A program made the position numbers and the translations under genes. Shown one piece after another: positions 1 to 8,697 of a stretch of 64,000 nt of DNA. The notes under the pieces are model-generated. The model saw only the letters and a list, made by a program, of their open reading frames with translations, was not told the DNA's origin and did not search any database. Where the stretch lies: contig NZ_JAVIFX010000038.1 of assembly GCF_031157255.1 (NCBI RefSeq), forward strand, positions 1 to 64,000, given 5' to 3'. The DNA comes from Bradyrhizobium sp. LHD-71. GTDB lineage: Bacteria; Pseudomonadota; Alphaproteobacteria; Rhizobiales; Xanthobacteraceae. Position 1 is the stretch's first letter, and every line of letters starts with the position of its first letter.

Positions 1-76
1 GTGTCGTTTATGGATCAGAAATTCGCACGATGGACTCGCGGCAACGATGGCGCGAATTTCTGATCCACGACACTAG
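1..76. repeat. CTAG-tipped palindromic element, cut by the left edge
   Basis: The left arm (about 1-26) and right arm (52-72) form an imperfect inverted repeat: both carry GTGTCGT and GGATCAGAAATTCGC in opposite orientation, with four extra bases in the left arm. The right arm is followed by CTAG (73-76). The left copy of CTAG would lie just outside the window. The element sits directly upstream of the monooxygenase ribosome-binding site. It shares the CTAG-TG tip with the element inserted at 10895-11045, although the arm sequences differ. A role in transcription is possible but not shown. Confidence 0.7.
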
Positions 77-114
77 TATGCCTTTAACAGGTTGAGACGG
101 GAGGAAGCGACGGC

Positions 115-1869
115 ATGGATACCCTGATCAGCGATGCCTCAGCCGAGGCGACAGCGGAAGCCTGGCTGGGCAACTTCGCGGCCGCCCTGACATCGGCCGA
201 CAGCGCCGCCATCGCCGCGCTTTTCGCGAAGGAGTGCTTCTGGCGCGATATCCTCGCCTTCACCTGGGATCTGCACACGACCGCAGGTGCCGCGACGATC
301 GCCGAACGTCTGGCACCGACGCTGAAGGCCGCAGCACCACGCAACATTCAGCTTGCCGCAAGCCGCACGCCGCCGCGCACCGTCACGCGCGCGGGGACGA
401 GCTGTCTCGAAGTTATCTTCACTTTCGAAACCGCGGTCGGGCCCTGCAACGGTGTCGTGCGCCTTGTCACCGAGGATGGCGAACCCCGCGCCTGGACGCT
501 GATGACCGCGCTCGATGAAATCCGCGGCCACGAGGATCCGGCCAACGGCAGGCGCTGGCAGGATGTCGACTGGAAACGCAATTTCGGCGGCGAGAACTGG
601 GCCGACCGCCGCCGGCAGTCGGCAGCCTTTGCGGACCGCGATCCCGCCGTGCTGGTGGTCGGCGCCGCGCAGGCGGGGCTGATGATCGCGGCGCGGCTTT
701 CGCTGCTCGGCGTCGACACGCTGCTGATCGACCGCGAGCAGCGCCTGGGCGACTCCTGGCGCCGGCGCTATCACGCCCTCACCCTGCACAACGAGACGCG
801 GGTGAACCATTTTCCCTACATGCCGTTCCCGCGCTCCTGGCCGGTGTTCATTCCGAAGGACATGCTGGCCAACTGGTTCGAGCTCTACAGCGAGGCGATG
901 GAGCTCAATGTCTGGATCGGCACCGAGCTCGTCGCCGCCGACTATGACGAGGCGGCAAAGCGCTGGACCGTGAGGCTCAAACAGAAGGACGGCAGCGAGC
1001 GCATCATGCATCCGAGGCACGTCGTGCTCTGCAACGGCGTCAGCACGATCCCCAAGCGACCCAAACTGCCGGGCCTGGACGCGTTCAAGGGCGTCGTGAG
1101 CCATTCCGGTCAGCATGGCAGCGGCCTCGACTGGAAGGGCAAGCGCGCGCTGGTGCTGGGCACGGGCACGTCGGGCCACGACGTCGCGCAGGATCTGGCG
1201 GTTTCCGGTGCGCATGTTTCGATCATCCAGAACGGCCCAACGCTGATCGTCAGCCTCAAGGAGGCGCAGTCGCCCTATGCGCTGTACGATGAGGACATAC
1301 CGTTCGAGGATTGCGACCTGCTCGCCATGTCGTTCCCCTTCCCGATCTACCGGCGGTCGCACCAGCAGATTACAAAGAGAAACGCCGAGGCCGACCGCGC
1401 ACTGCTGGAAGGCCTGAAAAAGCGCGGCTTCAAGCTGACCTCCGGCCCGGACGGCACCGGCTGGCAGATCATGTATCAGAACCGCGGCGGCGGTTATTAC
1501 TTCGACGCCGGCTGCTCGCAGATGATCGTCGACGGCCACGTCGGCCTGATCCAGTTCGAAGACATCGAAAGCTTCTGCGCCGAGGGCGTACGCCTGAAGA
1601 ACGGCAGCGTGCAGCCGGCCGACCTGATCGTGCTGGCGACGGGCTATCTCGGCCAGAAGGAGTCCATGCGTCCCATCTTCGGCGACGCGATCACCGACCG
1701 CATCGGCTCGGTCTGGGGCTTCGACCAGGAGGGCGAGCTGGCCGGCATGTGGCGGCCGACGGGCCACCCCGGCCTCTGGTTCTTCGGCGGCGGGCTGGCG
1801 CAATGCCGGATCTTTTCCAAGGTGCTGGCTCTGCAGATCAAGGCGAGAGAACTCGGCGTGGCGCCTTAG
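115..1869 (+). CDS. NAD(P)/FAD-dependent flavin monooxygenase with N-terminal SnoaL-like domain
   Basis: 584 residues. The first ~140 residues resemble an NTF2/SnoaL-like fold. An FAD Rossmann motif GAAQAG follows at about residue 183, the class B monooxygenase fingerprint FKGVVSH (FxGxxxH) at about 324, and a second nucleotide-binding motif GTGTSG at about 349. The C-terminal ATGYLG/GGGLAQ segments fit a YUCCA/FMO-like enzyme that uses NAD(P)H and O2 to oxygenate a small organic substrate in the cytoplasm. The start is supported by GGGAGGAAG about 7 bases upstream of ATG. The gene stands alone and converges on the Tct operon. Some members of the group are annotated as indole-pyruvate or Baeyer-Villiger monooxygenases; the substrate cannot be read from the sequence. 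The N-terminal domain is a fusion and may help bind substrate. Confidence 0.85.
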   Translation: MDTLISDASAEATAEAWLGNFAAALTSADSAAIAALFAKECFWRDILAFTWDLHTTAGAATIAERLAPTLKAAAPRNIQLAASRTPPRTVTRAGTSCLEVIFTFETAVGPCNGVVRLVTEDGEPRAWTLMTALDEIRGHEDPANGRRWQDVDWKRNFGGENWADRRRQSAAFADRDPAVLVVGAAQAGLMIAARLSLLGVDTLLIDREQRLGDSWRRRYHALTLHNETRVNHFPYMPFPRSWPVFIPKDMLANWFELYSEAMELNVWIGTELVAADYDEAAKRWTVRLKQKDGSERIMHPRHVVLCNGVSTIPKRPKLPGLDAFKGVVSHSGQHGSGLDWKGKRALVLGTGTSGHDVAQDLAVSGAHVSIIQNGPTLIVSLKEAQSPYALYDEDIPFEDCDLLAMSFPFPIYRRSHQQITKRNAEADRALLEGLKKRGFKLTSGPDGTGWQIMYQNRGGGYYFDAGCSQMIVDGHVGLIQFEDIESFCAEGVRLKNGSVQPADLIVLATGYLGQKESMRPIFGDAITDRIGSVWGFDQEGELAGMWRPTGHPGLWFFGGGLAQCRIFSKVLALQIKARELGVAP

Positions 1870-1920
1870 CAAGGCGAGGCCAATCGCTCTGCGCAAGAGC
1901 TCGCCATACGCTCGGCATGT

Positions 1921-2085
1921 TCCCTCTCCCGGGGGAGAGGGTTAGGGTGAGGGCGTTCGGCAGTCGAGATGCGAAGACCCATACTTCAACACGCACAGCA
2001 GAAGACGGGTGTGTGGAATCTAGTACCGCACAATCGCCGCCTGTGCCCCCTCACCCCAACCCTCTCCCCAAACGGGGAGAGGGGG
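1921..2085. repeat. Inverted pair of GGGAGAGGGT-type repeats between convergent genes
   Basis: Bases 1921-1954 (CCCTCTCCC-GGGGGAGAGGGTTAGGGTGAGGG) and 2046-2085 (the same motif in opposite orientation, plus its own short hairpin GGGGAGAGGGGG) flank about 90 bases of apparently non-coding sequence. Such CCCTCACCC-type repeats are frequent between genes of rhizobial genomes. Here they lie between the convergent ends of the monooxygenase and the isomerase gene, where a hairpin could limit read-through from either side. Confidence 0.7.
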
Positions 2086-2119
2086 TGCGCCGAGTGCGTG
2101 GCTGCTCGTTGCGATAGCC

Positions 2120-2965
2120 TCAGGCAAGCCCGAAGGTCTCGACCGCGCGCCGCAGCGCGCGGACCGATCGCCGCGTGGTCGCAAGCGGCTCTGCGAAGGC
2201 ATGCGTCTCGATGGTCAGGGTGACGGGCGACTCGTGGCCCGGCAGCGTCGCCGCCAAGAGCGGCGCGAGCGGGATCTCTCCCTCGCCAAACGCGACGAAA
2301 CCGCGCGCCGCATCGGAATAGTCCTTGATGTGCAGGATGTCGGTGAAGGGTAGCAACCGCGCGAGATCGGCGGCCGATGGCGGCTTGGCCTTCCGATAGG
2401 CATTGGCGATGTCGGGCAGCGCCCTGAGACGCGGATGGCGATACGACGTCACCAGGGCCTCGAGTTCGGCGAAGCCTGCAATGTTGCACACGGCCTCGTT
2501 CTCGACATGCACTTTCATGTCGAACCTGTCCGCAAGCGCCAGCAGATCCTCGACGGGCTGGCGCAGGTCATCCAGCGCGAAGCCGTCATAGGTGAGATAG
2601 CTGAAGACGCGGAGATTGCGCGCGCCAAGGATCTCCGCGGCCTCAAAGGCCTGGATGTAGACCTCGCGCGGCGCGCGCTCGCCAAGATCGAAGGCGAACT
2701 GAACGTCGCCGGCGCGTGAGGTCTTGCCGGGCGGCGTCCATTTCAGCAGCGGCGTGCAGATGCACGACACCGAGAGCCCGGCGGCGCGCACGCGCTGCGC
2801 GGCATCGGCCAGCTCGCTGCGTGACAGCGCCAGCACGTTGCGGCCGTCGATGACGCGCAGATCGATCGTGCCGATGCCCTCCTCGCGCGCAAAGGCAAGC
2901 CCTTGATCGAGCGAGGGCGAGACTTCATCCGTGATCAGGCAGATCGTCAAATCCGAGCGGCGCAT
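2120..2965 (-). CDS. Sugar phosphate isomerase/epimerase-like TIM-barrel protein
   Basis: 281 residues of the xylose-isomerase-like TIM-barrel family (AP endonuclease 2 superfamily). The N-terminus (ICLITDEVSPSL) and the metal-ligand-type segments VHVENEA (about residue 155), LPDIANAY, ILHIKDY and TIETHAF follow the expected order of barrel strands carrying Glu, Asp, His and Glu ligands. AAAGGAC lies just upstream of the ATG. It is the last gene of the minus-strand operon that begins with a CoA-transferase, and follows tctC by 53 bases. It probably isomerises or epimerises an intermediate derived from the imported acid. The specific substrate is unknown. Confidence 0.8.
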   Translation of the reverse strand: MRRSDLTICLITDEVSPSLDQGLAFAREEGIGTIDLRVIDGRNVLALSRSELADAAQRVRAAGLSVSCICTPLLKWTPPGKTSRAGDVQFAFDLGERAPREVYIQAFEAAEILGARNLRVFSYLTYDGFALDDLRQPVEDLLALADRFDMKVHVENEAVCNIAGFAELEALVTSYRHPRLRALPDIANAYRKAKPPSAADLARLLPFTDILHIKDYSDAARGFVAFGEGEIPLAPLLAATLPGHESPVTLTIETHAFAEPLATTRRSVRALRRAVETFGLA

Positions 2966-3018
2966 CGCGTCCTTTCCTTACATTCGGCGGTCTCCGAGAC
3001 TGGGCTCAGCAGACGCCA

Positions 3019-4002
3019 TCACATCGGCGGCCGGTTCTTGGCCCACTCGGTATACTTCTTTGCCTTGGCGTGCGTTTCGGCGAAGTACTTGTCGTATTCG
3101 TCGCCGACCATGATCTTGATGGCGAGGCCCTGCTCCTCGAGCTTCTTCACGTGCTCGGGATCTTCCATCGCCTTCTTGAGGACGTCGCGCAGCTTGGTCA
3201 CGAGCGGCGCCGGCATCCCTTTCGGACCGGCGATCCCGCGTGTCGAGCTCGAGATCACGGTCGGAAAGCCGAGTTCTTTCATGGTCGGCACGTCGGGCAA
3301 GAATTTGGATCGCGTGTCATCCATCACCGCCAGCGCCCGCACCTCACCCGACTGCACCCGCTTGAAGATGCTGCCGACATTGTCGAACGCGACATCGACG
3401 TTGCCGGCCATGATCTCCTTGAACTGCGTGGCCCCGCCGTCCAGGTGCACAAGCCGGAATTTTGCGCCCGGTGCGGCTTCCTCGGTCATCAGGATCGCCA
3501 GGTGATCGTCCGACAGAATGCCGGTGGTGGCCGTGCGGATCGTTCCCGGCGATTTCTTGGCCGCGTCGATAAGGTCCTGCACGGTCTTGTAGGGGCTGTC
3601 GGCCCTGACCCAGATCGTTCCAGGATCCAGCACCTGGTTGATGATCGGTGTGAAGTCCTTCTCGGTGAAAATCGCCTTGCGCTCCGGATCGAGGATCACC
3701 GTGTTCGTCGCGGGCAGATTGATGACGCCGATGTAGTAGCCGTCGGGCCGTTGGCGCACCAGCTCCGTCCACCCGATCTGGCCACCGGCACCGCCGCGGT
3801 TGACGATCACGATCGGCTGCCCCACCGCCTTCTCGGCAATGGAGGCGACAATACGCGCGGCGACGTCGCTCGATCCTCCGGCCGGATAGGCGACCATCAG
3901 CTGGATCGGCTTGTTGGGAAAGTCCTGCTGCGCGCTGGCAGCTCCTGTCACCGCGGCAAGCATGATGGCCGCAACAGAGAGGCATTTCGTGAGTCTGGGC
4001 AT
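3019..4002 (-). CDS. tctC: Tripartite tricarboxylate transporter substrate-binding protein (TctC/Bug family)
   Basis: 327 residues. A typical Sec signal peptide (MPRLTKCLSVAAIMLAAVTGAASAQQ) is followed by the Bug-family opening KPIQLMVAYPAGGSSDVAARI and the conserved GGAGGQIGW loop. It is the periplasmic binding subunit of a Tct importer that captures a carboxylate and delivers it to TctAB. The start is supported by a strong GAGGAGGATGAGGAA. It lies 44 bases downstream of tctA in the order tctB-tctA-tctC. Bug proteins bind very diverse carboxylates, so the ligand is not predictable. Two further TctC-type genes in this window (10874 and 13465) lack adjacent tctAB. Confidence 0.92.
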   Translation of the reverse strand: MPRLTKCLSVAAIMLAAVTGAASAQQDFPNKPIQLMVAYPAGGSSDVAARIVASIAEKAVGQPIVIVNRGGAGGQIGWTELVRQRPDGYYIGVINLPATNTVILDPERKAIFTEKDFTPIINQVLDPGTIWVRADSPYKTVQDLIDAAKKSPGTIRTATTGILSDDHLAILMTEEAAPGAKFRLVHLDGGATQFKEIMAGNVDVAFDNVGSIFKRVQSGEVRALAVMDDTRSKFLPDVPTMKELGFPTVISSSTRGIAGPKGMPAPLVTKLRDVLKKAMEDPEHVKKLEEQGLAIKIMVGDEYDKYFAETHAKAKKYTEWAKNRPPM

Positions 4003-4046
4003 TTCCTCATCCTCCTCTTATGCTTTGAAGTCTTCTGTTCGTCCGG

Positions 4047-5543
4047 TTAGCTGGTCGATGCCTCCTGGAGTTCGCGCGGCTGCAGCCGTAGCGCCGAGGC
4101 CACGAGCACGATCGCGGCCAGCACCAGCAGCGTGAGGCAGAGCGGGCGCGTCAAGAAAATGGAGAAGTCGCCCGCCGACATCTCCAGCGATGTTCTGAGG
4201 GACTTCTCGAGGAAAGGTCCGAGAATCAATCCCAGGACCAGCGGTGCGATCGGCATATCGATCCTGCGCATGCCATAGCCGATGATGCCGCAGACGATCA
4301 TGACGCCGATATGGAACACGTTCTGCTCCAGGCTGTAGGCGCCGATCAAGCAAAACACGAGTGTGCCGGCGCACACGTAAGGATAAGGCAGATGCAGAAT
4401 GCGCGCCCACAGGCCGACGAAAGGCAGGTTCAGAACCAGCAGCAGGATATTGCCGAGAAAGAAGCTCGCGATCACGGCCCAGACGAGATCCGGACGCTCC
4501 TGGAACAAGAACGGTCCCGGCGTGAGCCCGTTGACGATGAACGCGCCCATCAGCACGGCGATGGTCGGCGAGCTCGGAATGCCCAGCGTCAGCAACGGAA
4601 TCATGGCGGCATTGGCGTAGGCGTTGTTGGCGCTCTCGGGCGCCGCCACGCCTTCAATGGCGCCGTGCCCGAAACGCTCCGGCGTCTTCGAGAGGCGCTT
4701 CTCGAAGACATACGCCACGAACGTCGGAATGATCGACCCGACACCCGGAATGAGCCCGAGGAAAAAGCCGATGCCCGTGCCGCGTCCGATGGCGCCGACG
4801 GAACGGCGCCACTCCGCGCGCGAGGGCAGCAATGACGCGAGGTCGGCCTTGATGATCTGACGACGTGGCTGCTGGATGCCAAGCAGGATCTCGGCGACGC
4901 CGAACAGGCCCATCACGACAGGGATGAAGCCGACGCCGTCATAGAGGCTCGGAATGCCGAGCGTGAAGCGCGGGGCTCCGCGCACGGGATCGATGCCGAC
5001 CATGGCAATGAGAAGCCCGAGGATCGCCATGATGAGGCCGGCGAGCACCGAACCACCGCCGAGGCCGGTGATGAGGCACAGGCCAACCAGCATCAGCGCG
5101 AAGAATTCCGGCGGACCGAACTTCAATGCGATCTGCGCGAGCGGCGGCGCGACGATGATCAGCGCAATGGTCGCAACCATTCCGCCGACAAATGAGCCAA
5201 TCGCTGCGATGCCGAGCGCGGTGCCGCCGCGGCCCTGTTTGGCCATCTCGTGCCCGTCGATACAGGTGATCACGGATGCCGCTTCACCCGGCACGTTGAT
5301 CAGCACCGAGGTCACCGTGCCTCCATACATCGCGCCATAGTAGATGGCGGCAAGCATGATGAGGGCGCCGGTCGGATCGAGATTGAACGTCAGCGGTATC
5401 AGGATTGCGGTTCCGGCGGCAGGCCCGAGGCCGGGCAGCACGCCGATGAGCGTGCCGAGCATGCAGCCGACGAACGCAAAGGCGAGGTTCTGAAAGCTCA
5501 GCGCCGCCGTCAGACCTGCCATCAGATGCGCGAGCGTGTCCAT
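4047..5543 (-). CDS. tctA: Tripartite tricarboxylate transporter large permease TctA
   Basis: 498 residues, the usual TctA length. The conserved N-terminal region (GVLPGLGPAAGTAILIPLTF, then AIYYGAMYGGTVTSVLINVPGEAASV) and the internal repeat (LIPGVGSIIPTFVAYVFEK, PESANNAYANAAMIPLLTLGIPSSPTIAVLMGAF) are both intact, with about twelve hydrophobic segments. This is the main inner-membrane channel of a cation-coupled carboxylate importer. It starts 13 bases after the tctB stop, without a strong ribosome-binding site, which suggests translational coupling. Together with TctB and TctC it forms a complete system. Confidence 0.94.
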   Translation of the reverse strand: MDTLAHLMAGLTAALSFQNLAFAFVGCMLGTLIGVLPGLGPAAGTAILIPLTFNLDPTGALIMLAAIYYGAMYGGTVTSVLINVPGEAASVITCIDGHEMAKQGRGGTALGIAAIGSFVGGMVATIALIIVAPPLAQIALKFGPPEFFALMLVGLCLITGLGGGSVLAGLIMAILGLLIAMVGIDPVRGAPRFTLGIPSLYDGVGFIPVVMGLFGVAEILLGIQQPRRQIIKADLASLLPSRAEWRRSVGAIGRGTGIGFFLGLIPGVGSIIPTFVAYVFEKRLSKTPERFGHGAIEGVAAPESANNAYANAAMIPLLTLGIPSSPTIAVLMGAFIVNGLTPGPFLFQERPDLVWAVIASFFLGNILLLVLNLPFVGLWARILHLPYPYVCAGTLVFCLIGAYSLEQNVFHIGVMIVCGIIGYGMRRIDMPIAPLVLGLILGPFLEKSLRTSLEMSAGDFSIFLTRPLCLTLLVLAAIVLVASALRLQPRELQEASTS

Positions 5544-5556
5544 TACGTGCCCTGTC

Positions 5557-6042
5557 TCACACCCCGAATGCGTCGATCGGCAACGGCACCTTGAGCCAGT
5601 GATAGAAGACGTGGAACACGCCGAAGCTGCCCGCGAGCGCCGTCAGCACGATTGCGACCGGTGACCGTGCGCCGAGAATGAGCAGCACCCCGATGATGAA
5701 TGCCAGCATGGTCAGCCGATACCCGAGCGGCTCGAACAGCGCCGCCGCGGCCGCCAGAGCAATGACCACGCCGATGGCCCGCAGCGCATTCCGCCGGTCC
5801 AGTGCAAAACCGATAGCGCTGCTCTCGTCCGCTTTCGCCAGTGTCACTTGCACCAGCATCGCAGCGGAGAGGACGGCGCCGATGAGGCTGAGCCAGAACG
5901 GAAAGAAGCCGGGACCCGGACCCAAGGCATCTGTCAGCGAATAGCCAAGGGACGTCACCAGCGCAGGCACGAAGATGCCAAGGAGGCACAGGCAGGCGAC
6001 TTGCCAGCCCCACTTAAGAGCCTTGCTGCCGCTGGTCGGCAT
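5557..6042 (-). CDS. tctB: Tripartite tricarboxylate transporter small permease TctB
   Basis: 161 residues with four predicted membrane helices (about 12-34, 45-66, 85-105 and 115-145), matching the small TctB membrane subunit. The motif GPGFFPFWLSLIGAVLSAAMLVQ after the first helix is typical of the family. GGGAGGAGG lies a few bases upstream of the ATG. The gene is first of the tctBAC set. The 224 bases separating it from the upstream propeller gene hold no gene that I can see, so an internal promoter there is possible. Confidence 0.88.
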   Translation of the reverse strand: MPTSGSKALKWGWQVACLCLLGIFVPALVTSLGYSLTDALGPGPGFFPFWLSLIGAVLSAAMLVQVTLAKADESSAIGFALDRRNALRAIGVVIALAAAAALFEPLGYRLTMLAFIIGVLLILGARSPVAIVLTALAGSFGVFHVFYHWLKVPLPIDAFGV

Positions 6043-6266
6043 GGCCTCCTCCCTCGCCGCCGGCTATCGAGCATTCTTGGATCGCGGCTCTGTCAGGTCG
6101 GCCGCTTGCTTGGCGCGTTGACACTCGTTCTAGCAGGCACTGTCGATCATCTCGCAAACCCGATGGGATTACCAGCCCCACACTCGGTACGGCCGCCGCT
6201 GTGCGCATTTGCCAGCCTGCATCAGAGCTGCGGCTCAGCTCATTCAACAGTGTCTCGCGCAGTCTT

Positions 6267-7241
6267 CTATTGCGGCTGCCGGACGAGTTTCCGCAGGCTG
6301 CGAAGGCCAGGTGGCGGCGGCTGATCGGGGTGTTCGCTTTTCCAGACCGTGAATGAGACTTCGCCGACATAGAGGTCGCCGTGGGAATCGATGGCGACAC
6401 CATGCGGCGCCCTGAACGGATCCATCGCCGGGCCAAGCTGCGCATTATCGACCCGGCCCAGCAGCGTTCCGTCATGGGCCAGCACGCTCAGGCGGGGCCC
6501 GATGTTCGGAACATCCCTGTTGACGGGCATGCCGGGACCGAGTTCACCGACATAACACACCGGACGCTTGCCGCGGGTCATGCACAGTCCGCACGGACGA
6601 TGCAGGTTGTTCCATTGGGTTTCGTAGCGGCCCGCGCCGTTGAACACTTGAATGCGATGGTTCTCGCGATCGGCCACATAGACCCAGCCGTCATCGTCGC
6701 AGGTGATGTTGTGCACGATGTTGAACTCACCCGGCCCGGTGCCGGGTGCGCCCCAGGACATGATGTGCCTGCCGTTCGGTGCGTATTTGTGAACGCGCGC
6801 ATTGCCATAACCGTCGGAGACGAAGATGTCGCCTGACGGCGACAGTGCCGTGTGCGTGCAGCGGTTGAAGGGAAGGCCGCTCATATAGGGCGTGGGCTTG
6901 TCCGGAAGGCCGATCTCCAGCAGCACCTTGCCCTCGGGCGTGCACTGGCGCACCGTGTGATCGCCGTCATCGGTGCAGTAGAGCGTGTCGTCGGGACCGA
7001 TATGCAGACCATGCGCGCGCTTGAACAGCCCCTCTCCCCACGACCGCAGGAACCGCCCTTCCCTGTCGAACACGATCATCGGATGCTCGCCGCGATTGAA
7101 GACGTAGACGCGGTCCTTGCTGTCGACCGCCACCGCGGCTGCGTCAGTCAGCGCCCAGCCGTCGGGCAACTTCCCCCAGTCCTTGTCCATGACGTAGCTG
7201 TAGGCGGTGCGGGTGGGCGCGTCGGTTTCGATGGATGCCAT
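6267..7241 (-). CDS. NHL-repeat beta-propeller protein
   Basis: 324 residues built from repeated NHL-type blades: LTDAAAVAVDSKDRVYVFNRGEHPMIVFDREGRF, FKRAHGLHIGPDDTLYCTDDGDHTV, VHNITCDDDGWVYVADRENHRIQVF and FRAPHGVAIDSHGDLYVGEVSFTV, which should close as a six-bladed propeller. There is no signal peptide, so it is probably cytoplasmic. Related propellers are annotated as peptidylglycine-lyase-like or SMP-30-like lactonases. The position between a CoA-transferase and a Tct importer suggests a hydrolytic or lyase step on the imported compound, but that is inference. I see no decisive catalytic signature. Confidence 0.8.
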   Translation of the reverse strand: MASIETDAPTRTAYSYVMDKDWGKLPDGWALTDAAAVAVDSKDRVYVFNRGEHPMIVFDREGRFLRSWGEGLFKRAHGLHIGPDDTLYCTDDGDHTVRQCTPEGKVLLEIGLPDKPTPYMSGLPFNRCTHTALSPSGDIFVSDGYGNARVHKYAPNGRHIMSWGAPGTGPGEFNIVHNITCDDDGWVYVADRENHRIQVFNGAGRYETQWNNLHRPCGLCMTRGKRPVCYVGELGPGMPVNRDVPNIGPRLSVLAHDGTLLGRVDNAQLGPAMDPFRAPHGVAIDSHGDLYVGEVSFTVWKSEHPDQPPPPGLRSLRKLVRQPQ

Positions 7242-7297
7242 GGGTTTAGCCTTACTCCGGTGCGAGGGTTCGCTTTCGTCGCAGGTTGAGAGCTCAC

Positions 7298-8461
7298 TCA
7301 GTTCTCAAGGCCGAGCTCGCGGTTGAGCTCATCCGTGTGCTGCCCGATCGTCGGCGCGTGCAATGCATCGGGGTATTCGATGCCATCGAAACGAACCGGC
7401 TGGCGCACCTCGATGTAGCCGCCTTCGGTCGGATGCTCGCGCTTCTTGAAGAAACCGCCGGCGTTCAGGTGCGGATCGTCCAGCACGTCGCCGATCTCGC
7501 TGGCCCGCATCGCCGGCACATGGGCCTCTTTCAGGATCTTCAGCCATTCCGCCGTGGTCTTCTCCGGCAGGATCGCTTCGGCCACCTCGTACATCTGCGT
7601 CATGTTCTTGCGCCGGGTCGGCTTGTCGATGAAGCGCTCCTCTTCAAGCACCTCCGGATGGCCGGCCGCCTTGAAGAAGCGCACCCATCGATCGTCCACA
7701 TAGGGGGCGATCGAGATGTAGCCGTCCTTCGTCTTCATCGGCTGCCGCACCGGATCGAGCTGGCGCGCGTAACCCCATGTACCGGTCGGCGGCACAAACG
7801 TGGCGTCGCAAAGATGCTCGACCATGTTGAAGCTGGTGATCGACTCGAACATCGGCACTTCGACATGCTGGCCCTCGCCGTCCCGGTTCCGGGCGATCAG
7901 CGCGGCCATGGTCGCGTAGACGGCATGAAGGCCGGACACCTTGTCGGCAAACAGCATCGGCACGTAGCGGGGGCGTGGGTTGCCGTCGACGCGCGGCAGC
8001 AGCGACACCGCGCCCGATGCAGCCTGGATGACATCGTCATAGGCCTGCAGGCCGGCATACGGCCCGCCGAGCGCAAAGCCGGTGCAGTGAACATAGATGA
8101 TATCCGGCCGGATCTCCTTCACGGCTTCATAGCCAAGCCCGAGACGATCGATCGCCTCCGGGCGGATGTTGTGAATGAAGACATCGCTGGTCTCGAGCAG
8201 CCGCCGCACCGCGCGCCTGCCCTTCTCGCTCTTCATGTCCCATGAGGCCGACCGCTTGCCGCGGTTCAGCCGCAGATAGACCGGCCCCATCATCGGCGTC
8301 TTCGGCGGCGTGCCGACGTTGCGAATGGAGTCACCTTCTTCCGGCTCGACCTTGATGACGTCGGCGCCGAGATCCGCGAGAATCTGCGTGCAGTACGGCC
8401 CAAAGACCACTGTCGACATGTCGGTGATGCGGACACCGGCCAGTGGAAGCTTCCTTGTCAT
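7298..8461 (-). CDS. CoA-transferase family III (CaiB/BaiF)
   Basis: 387 residues from the ATG at 8461, chosen because GAGAAGGAA lies 2-10 bases upstream; an ATG nine codons further upstream lacks this. It begins LAGVRITDMSTVVFGPYCTQILADLGADVIKVEPEEGDSIR, the classic family opening, followed by NRGKRS, VFIHNIRPEA and YVHCTGFALGGPYA. Family III enzymes transfer CoA between carboxylates. The segment GEGQHVEVPMFESITSF aligns with the catalytic-Asp region of formyl-CoA transferase but has Glu at that place, a variant worth checking. First gene of the minus-strand Tct operon, so it probably activates the imported acid. Confidence 0.9.
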   Translation of the reverse strand: MTRKLPLAGVRITDMSTVVFGPYCTQILADLGADVIKVEPEEGDSIRNVGTPPKTPMMGPVYLRLNRGKRSASWDMKSEKGRRAVRRLLETSDVFIHNIRPEAIDRLGLGYEAVKEIRPDIIYVHCTGFALGGPYAGLQAYDDVIQAASGAVSLLPRVDGNPRPRYVPMLFADKVSGLHAVYATMAALIARNRDGEGQHVEVPMFESITSFNMVEHLCDATFVPPTGTWGYARQLDPVRQPMKTKDGYISIAPYVDDRWVRFFKAAGHPEVLEEERFIDKPTRRKNMTQMYEVAEAILPEKTTAEWLKILKEAHVPAMRASEIGDVLDDPHLNAGGFFKKREHPTEGGYIEVRQPVRFDGIEYPDALHAPTIGQHTDELNRELGLEN

Positions 8462-8697
8462 TTCCTTCTCCGAAGTCTCGGGATTCATTGGCCCTTTTTG
8501 CCAGGGCTCGCTCGATTATGGTGTGGCACGCGACCATTCTTCGTCGAAGTGCTTTCCGTCGGAGGGCCACGATGCGAACGCTAGCGCCGAATGCGATATC
8601 GGTCTACGGCTTTGGGTCGTTATCGGACGACAGCACGCGAGGAACGCGGGTCGCGATCGCGACGTCGCCGGTGCGAAGTTAAGGATGTCGGCGTTCC

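Noticed and set aside
139-1896. Minus-strand frame of 585 codons opposite the monooxygenase
   Set aside because: High GC keeps the antisense frame open; the plus-strand protein has FAD and NAD(P) motifs, a ribosome-binding site and family similarity.
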